From a bacterium (GTDB lineage: Bacteria > Verrucomicrobiota > Verrucomicrobiia > Verrucomicrobiales > Akkermansiaceae), in NCBI GenBank assembly GCA_018222765.1, contig JAAEZT010000027.1, positions 1 through 52,323 on the forward strand: DNA of 52,323 nucleotides, written 5' to 3'. Below are positions 51,071 through 52,323 of the stretch, piece after piece. The notes beneath the pieces are model-generated. The model did no database searches. It saw nothing but the letters and a program-made list of their open reading frames with translations, and was not told where the DNA came from. Position 1 is the stretch's first letter, and every line of letters begins with the position of its first letter. The position numbers were made by a program, and so were the translations under genes.

Positions 51071-51954
51071 CCGCGTGGGTGAAAGGTTTTGTGAACGGAC
51101 TTGAGCCGCTTTTGATCGACGTGTGTGTAGATCTGAGTGGTGGCAATGTCGGAGTGTCCCAAAAGTTCCTGAATGACGCGAAGATCGGCTCCATTTTCCA
51201 GAAGATGGGTGGCGAAGGAATGTCTCAGGAGATGAGGGTAGATGTTTTGATCGAGGTTCGCAGCTTTAGCGCGCTCCTTGACGATCTGGCGAACACGGTC
51301 CGGGGAAAGTGGGCCGCCTCGCACGGAGAGGAAGATATTAGAGTGGGTTTTCTTTCCAGCCAAGGTGTGGCGCTCGTTGTTCAGATACCGTTTTAGAGCA
51401 TCGAGCGCGCGCGCCCCGATGGGGACGAGCCGGGTCTTGTTACCCTTGCCGGTTACGCGGAGGAACTTGTCGTCGAGATCGAGCGATTCGAGCATGGAAT
51501 TACAGATCTCGGAAAGTCGGAGTCCTGAGGAGTAGAAAAGCTCCATGATGGCGAGGTCACGTAGCCCGAGTCGTTTGGTGAGATCGATGGAAGTGAGAAG
51601 CTTGTCGACAGTCGTGGCATCGAGCGTTTCGGGGAGTTTGGTCGTCGCCTTGGGGGCAAGGAGTGGCTCGGCCGGATCGACTTCGATAAGATTGCGTTTC
51701 ACAAGGAAGCGAAAGAAAATTTTGAGATGAACCAAGGCAATTCGCAGCGACGAAGCATCTAGGTCGGAGTTGCGCAATGAAGTAAGAAAAGCGGTGAGAT
51801 CGTCGGTCCCCAAATCTCGCCATTGCTCATGGCTGTTTTTTGAAGTCCAGAGGAGGAGCTTTCCAAGAGTCTGCTGCACCGAAAGTTGATATGCCGTCGA
51901 CAGGCCCCGTTCGGTAGCGAGGTAGAGGATGAAGCTGTCGATCTGCATTTGCAT
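51067..51954 (-). CDS. xerD: Tyrosine recombinase XerD
   Basis: 295 residues, the XerC/D size. The N-terminal SAM-like core-binding domain covers about 1-95 and the catalytic domain 105-290. Active-site residues are Arg146 (SSGLRLSE), Lys170 (GKGNKTR), His241 and Arg244 (PHLLRHSFATH), His267 (LLGHSDI) and Tyr276 (QIYTHVD). It resolves chromosome dimers at dif together with XerC and FtsK. XerD is favoured over XerC by the overall alignment, but not certain; the dif site is not visible here. There is no integrase-like mobile context. Confidence 0.9.
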   Translation of the reverse strand: MQMQIDSFILYLATERGLSTAYQLSVQQTLGKLLLWTSKNSHEQWRDLGTDDLTAFLTSLRNSDLDASSLRIALVHLKIFFRFLVKRNLIEVDPAEPLLAPKATTKLPETLDATTVDKLLTSIDLTKRLGLRDLAIMELFYSSGLRLSEICNSMLESLDLDDKFLRVTGKGNKTRLVPIGARALDALKRYLNNERHTLAGKKTHSNIFLSVRGGPLSPDRVRQIVKERAKAANLDQNIYPHLLRHSFATHLLENGADLRVIQELLGHSDIATTQIYTHVDQKRLKSVHKTFHPRG

Positions 51955-52236
51955 TCGGAAGGATGCTAGCTTCTTCGGGATGATTCATCACGTCACAAAT
52001 CAATGAATCGGGATGGTTCGTCTTTTAGTTAGAGGAGAAATTTGGAGGGGTGTTCCTATGCCTACAAGAAGCAGTTCTCAAATTTGGGTAAAGTGACTTT
52101 CATTCTGGCCACCGCCTTCGCCATTGTTGGTCCTTACGCGTGGGCCAATTTCTTCGTTAAAGCAATTACGATTTGTATATTCCAAATTAGCTAATTCCAG
52201 CGCCTGTCGAATAATTGAGAGGTCCTTTTGGTGCTA
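51955..52236. other. Intergenic region upstream of xerD
   Basis: No convincing gene. A 33-codon plus-strand frame from a GTG (52093-52194, hydrophobic TFILATAFAIVGPYAWA) could be a chance hydrophobic peptide. The promoter of xerD should be at its left end. Confidence 0.35.
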
Positions 52237-52323
52237 CTAGGAGAAGTAATTCACGCCCGCTTTGAAGAGCGGTTGGTGGAGGTTGCCGATGATGTTTTGG
52301 CCGACCGCGGGGCCACGGCGTTC
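52237..52323 (-). CDS. Probable C-terminal end of a minus-strand gene (partial)
   Basis: The minus frame enters from the right edge with 28 codons (ERRGPAVGQNIIGNLHQPLF, then KAGVNYFS) and a TAG stop. Third positions are strongly C/G rich, as in neighbouring genes, which supports coding on this strand. The alternative plus-strand frame from a GTG at 52231 is less likely by codon use. The product is not identifiable. Confidence 0.4.
   Translation of the reverse strand, partial: ERRGPAVGQNIIGNLHQPLFKAGVNYFS

Noticed and set aside
51067-51954. Tyrosine recombinase as sign of an integrated element
   Set aside because: Size and motifs match housekeeping XerD; no attachment-site duplication, phage or plasmid genes nearby.
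52093-52194. 33-codon hydrophobic plus-strand frame from GTG
   Set aside because: Too short, weak start context, no neighbour that would give it meaning.

Overview
The window looks like chromosomal DNA of a member of the Verrucomicrobiota, most likely a marine or aquatic Verrucomicrobiales bacterium. This rests on several lineage-typical families: a cytochrome/DUF1549/DUF1553 plus DUF1501 gene pair, a TIGR02597 protein next to a PEP-CTERM protein, a DUF5069 protein, a histone-H1-like lysine/alanine tail fused to a DksA/TraR domain, and LamG/calcium-repeat secreted proteins. No rRNA, tRNA, CRISPR array, insertion sequence or prophage was seen, so the segment appears to be stable core and accessory chromosome.

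Layout. Positions 1-16387 are all minus strand: a truncated giant secreted TPR protein translationally coupled to a second TPR protein sharing an unusual repeated module; the DUF1501 and PSD1-type pair; then a lipoprotein, Na+/H+ antiporter and riboflavin synthase operon. Positions 16488-20035 (plus) hold a DUF58 protein and a membrane transglutaminase. Then come DUF5069 (minus), a UvrD/Rep helicase (plus), the TIGR02597 and PEP-CTERM pair (minus), and a plus-strand chaperone group of A-type Fe-S carrier, HscB and HscA followed by two single-pass membrane proteins. Convergent to these are gltX and aroE (minus). 

Positions 32608-37210 (minus) form a compact five-gene sugar cassette: RbsD/FucU mutarotase, TIM-barrel isomerase, aldo/keto reductase, zinc dehydrogenase and tagaturonate-epimerase-like enzyme. 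I read it as a candidate oxidative L-galactose route leading to D-fructuronate. It follows scpB and pheA, whose terminator overlaps the pheA stop codon. 

Positions 39338-45922 (plus) contain the H1-tail/DksA fusion, a WA..DP-repeat protein, a tandem AP2-domain protein, a membrane protein, acpP, an unknown gene, a LysM protein with a degenerate L,D-transpeptidase domain, and accA. The right end has an unknown gene, a large LamG/calcium-repeat secreted protein, a xerD operon (minus) and probably the tail of a further minus-strand gene at the edge.

Housekeeping genes (gltX, aroE, pheA, scpB, uvrD/rep, acpP, accA, ribE, xerD) are interleaved with envelope and secreted proteins of unknown role. 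Translational coupling is frequent (overlaps of the TTGA, TGATG, GTGA, TAATG and ATGA types). Clear intrinsic terminators separate many of the units.
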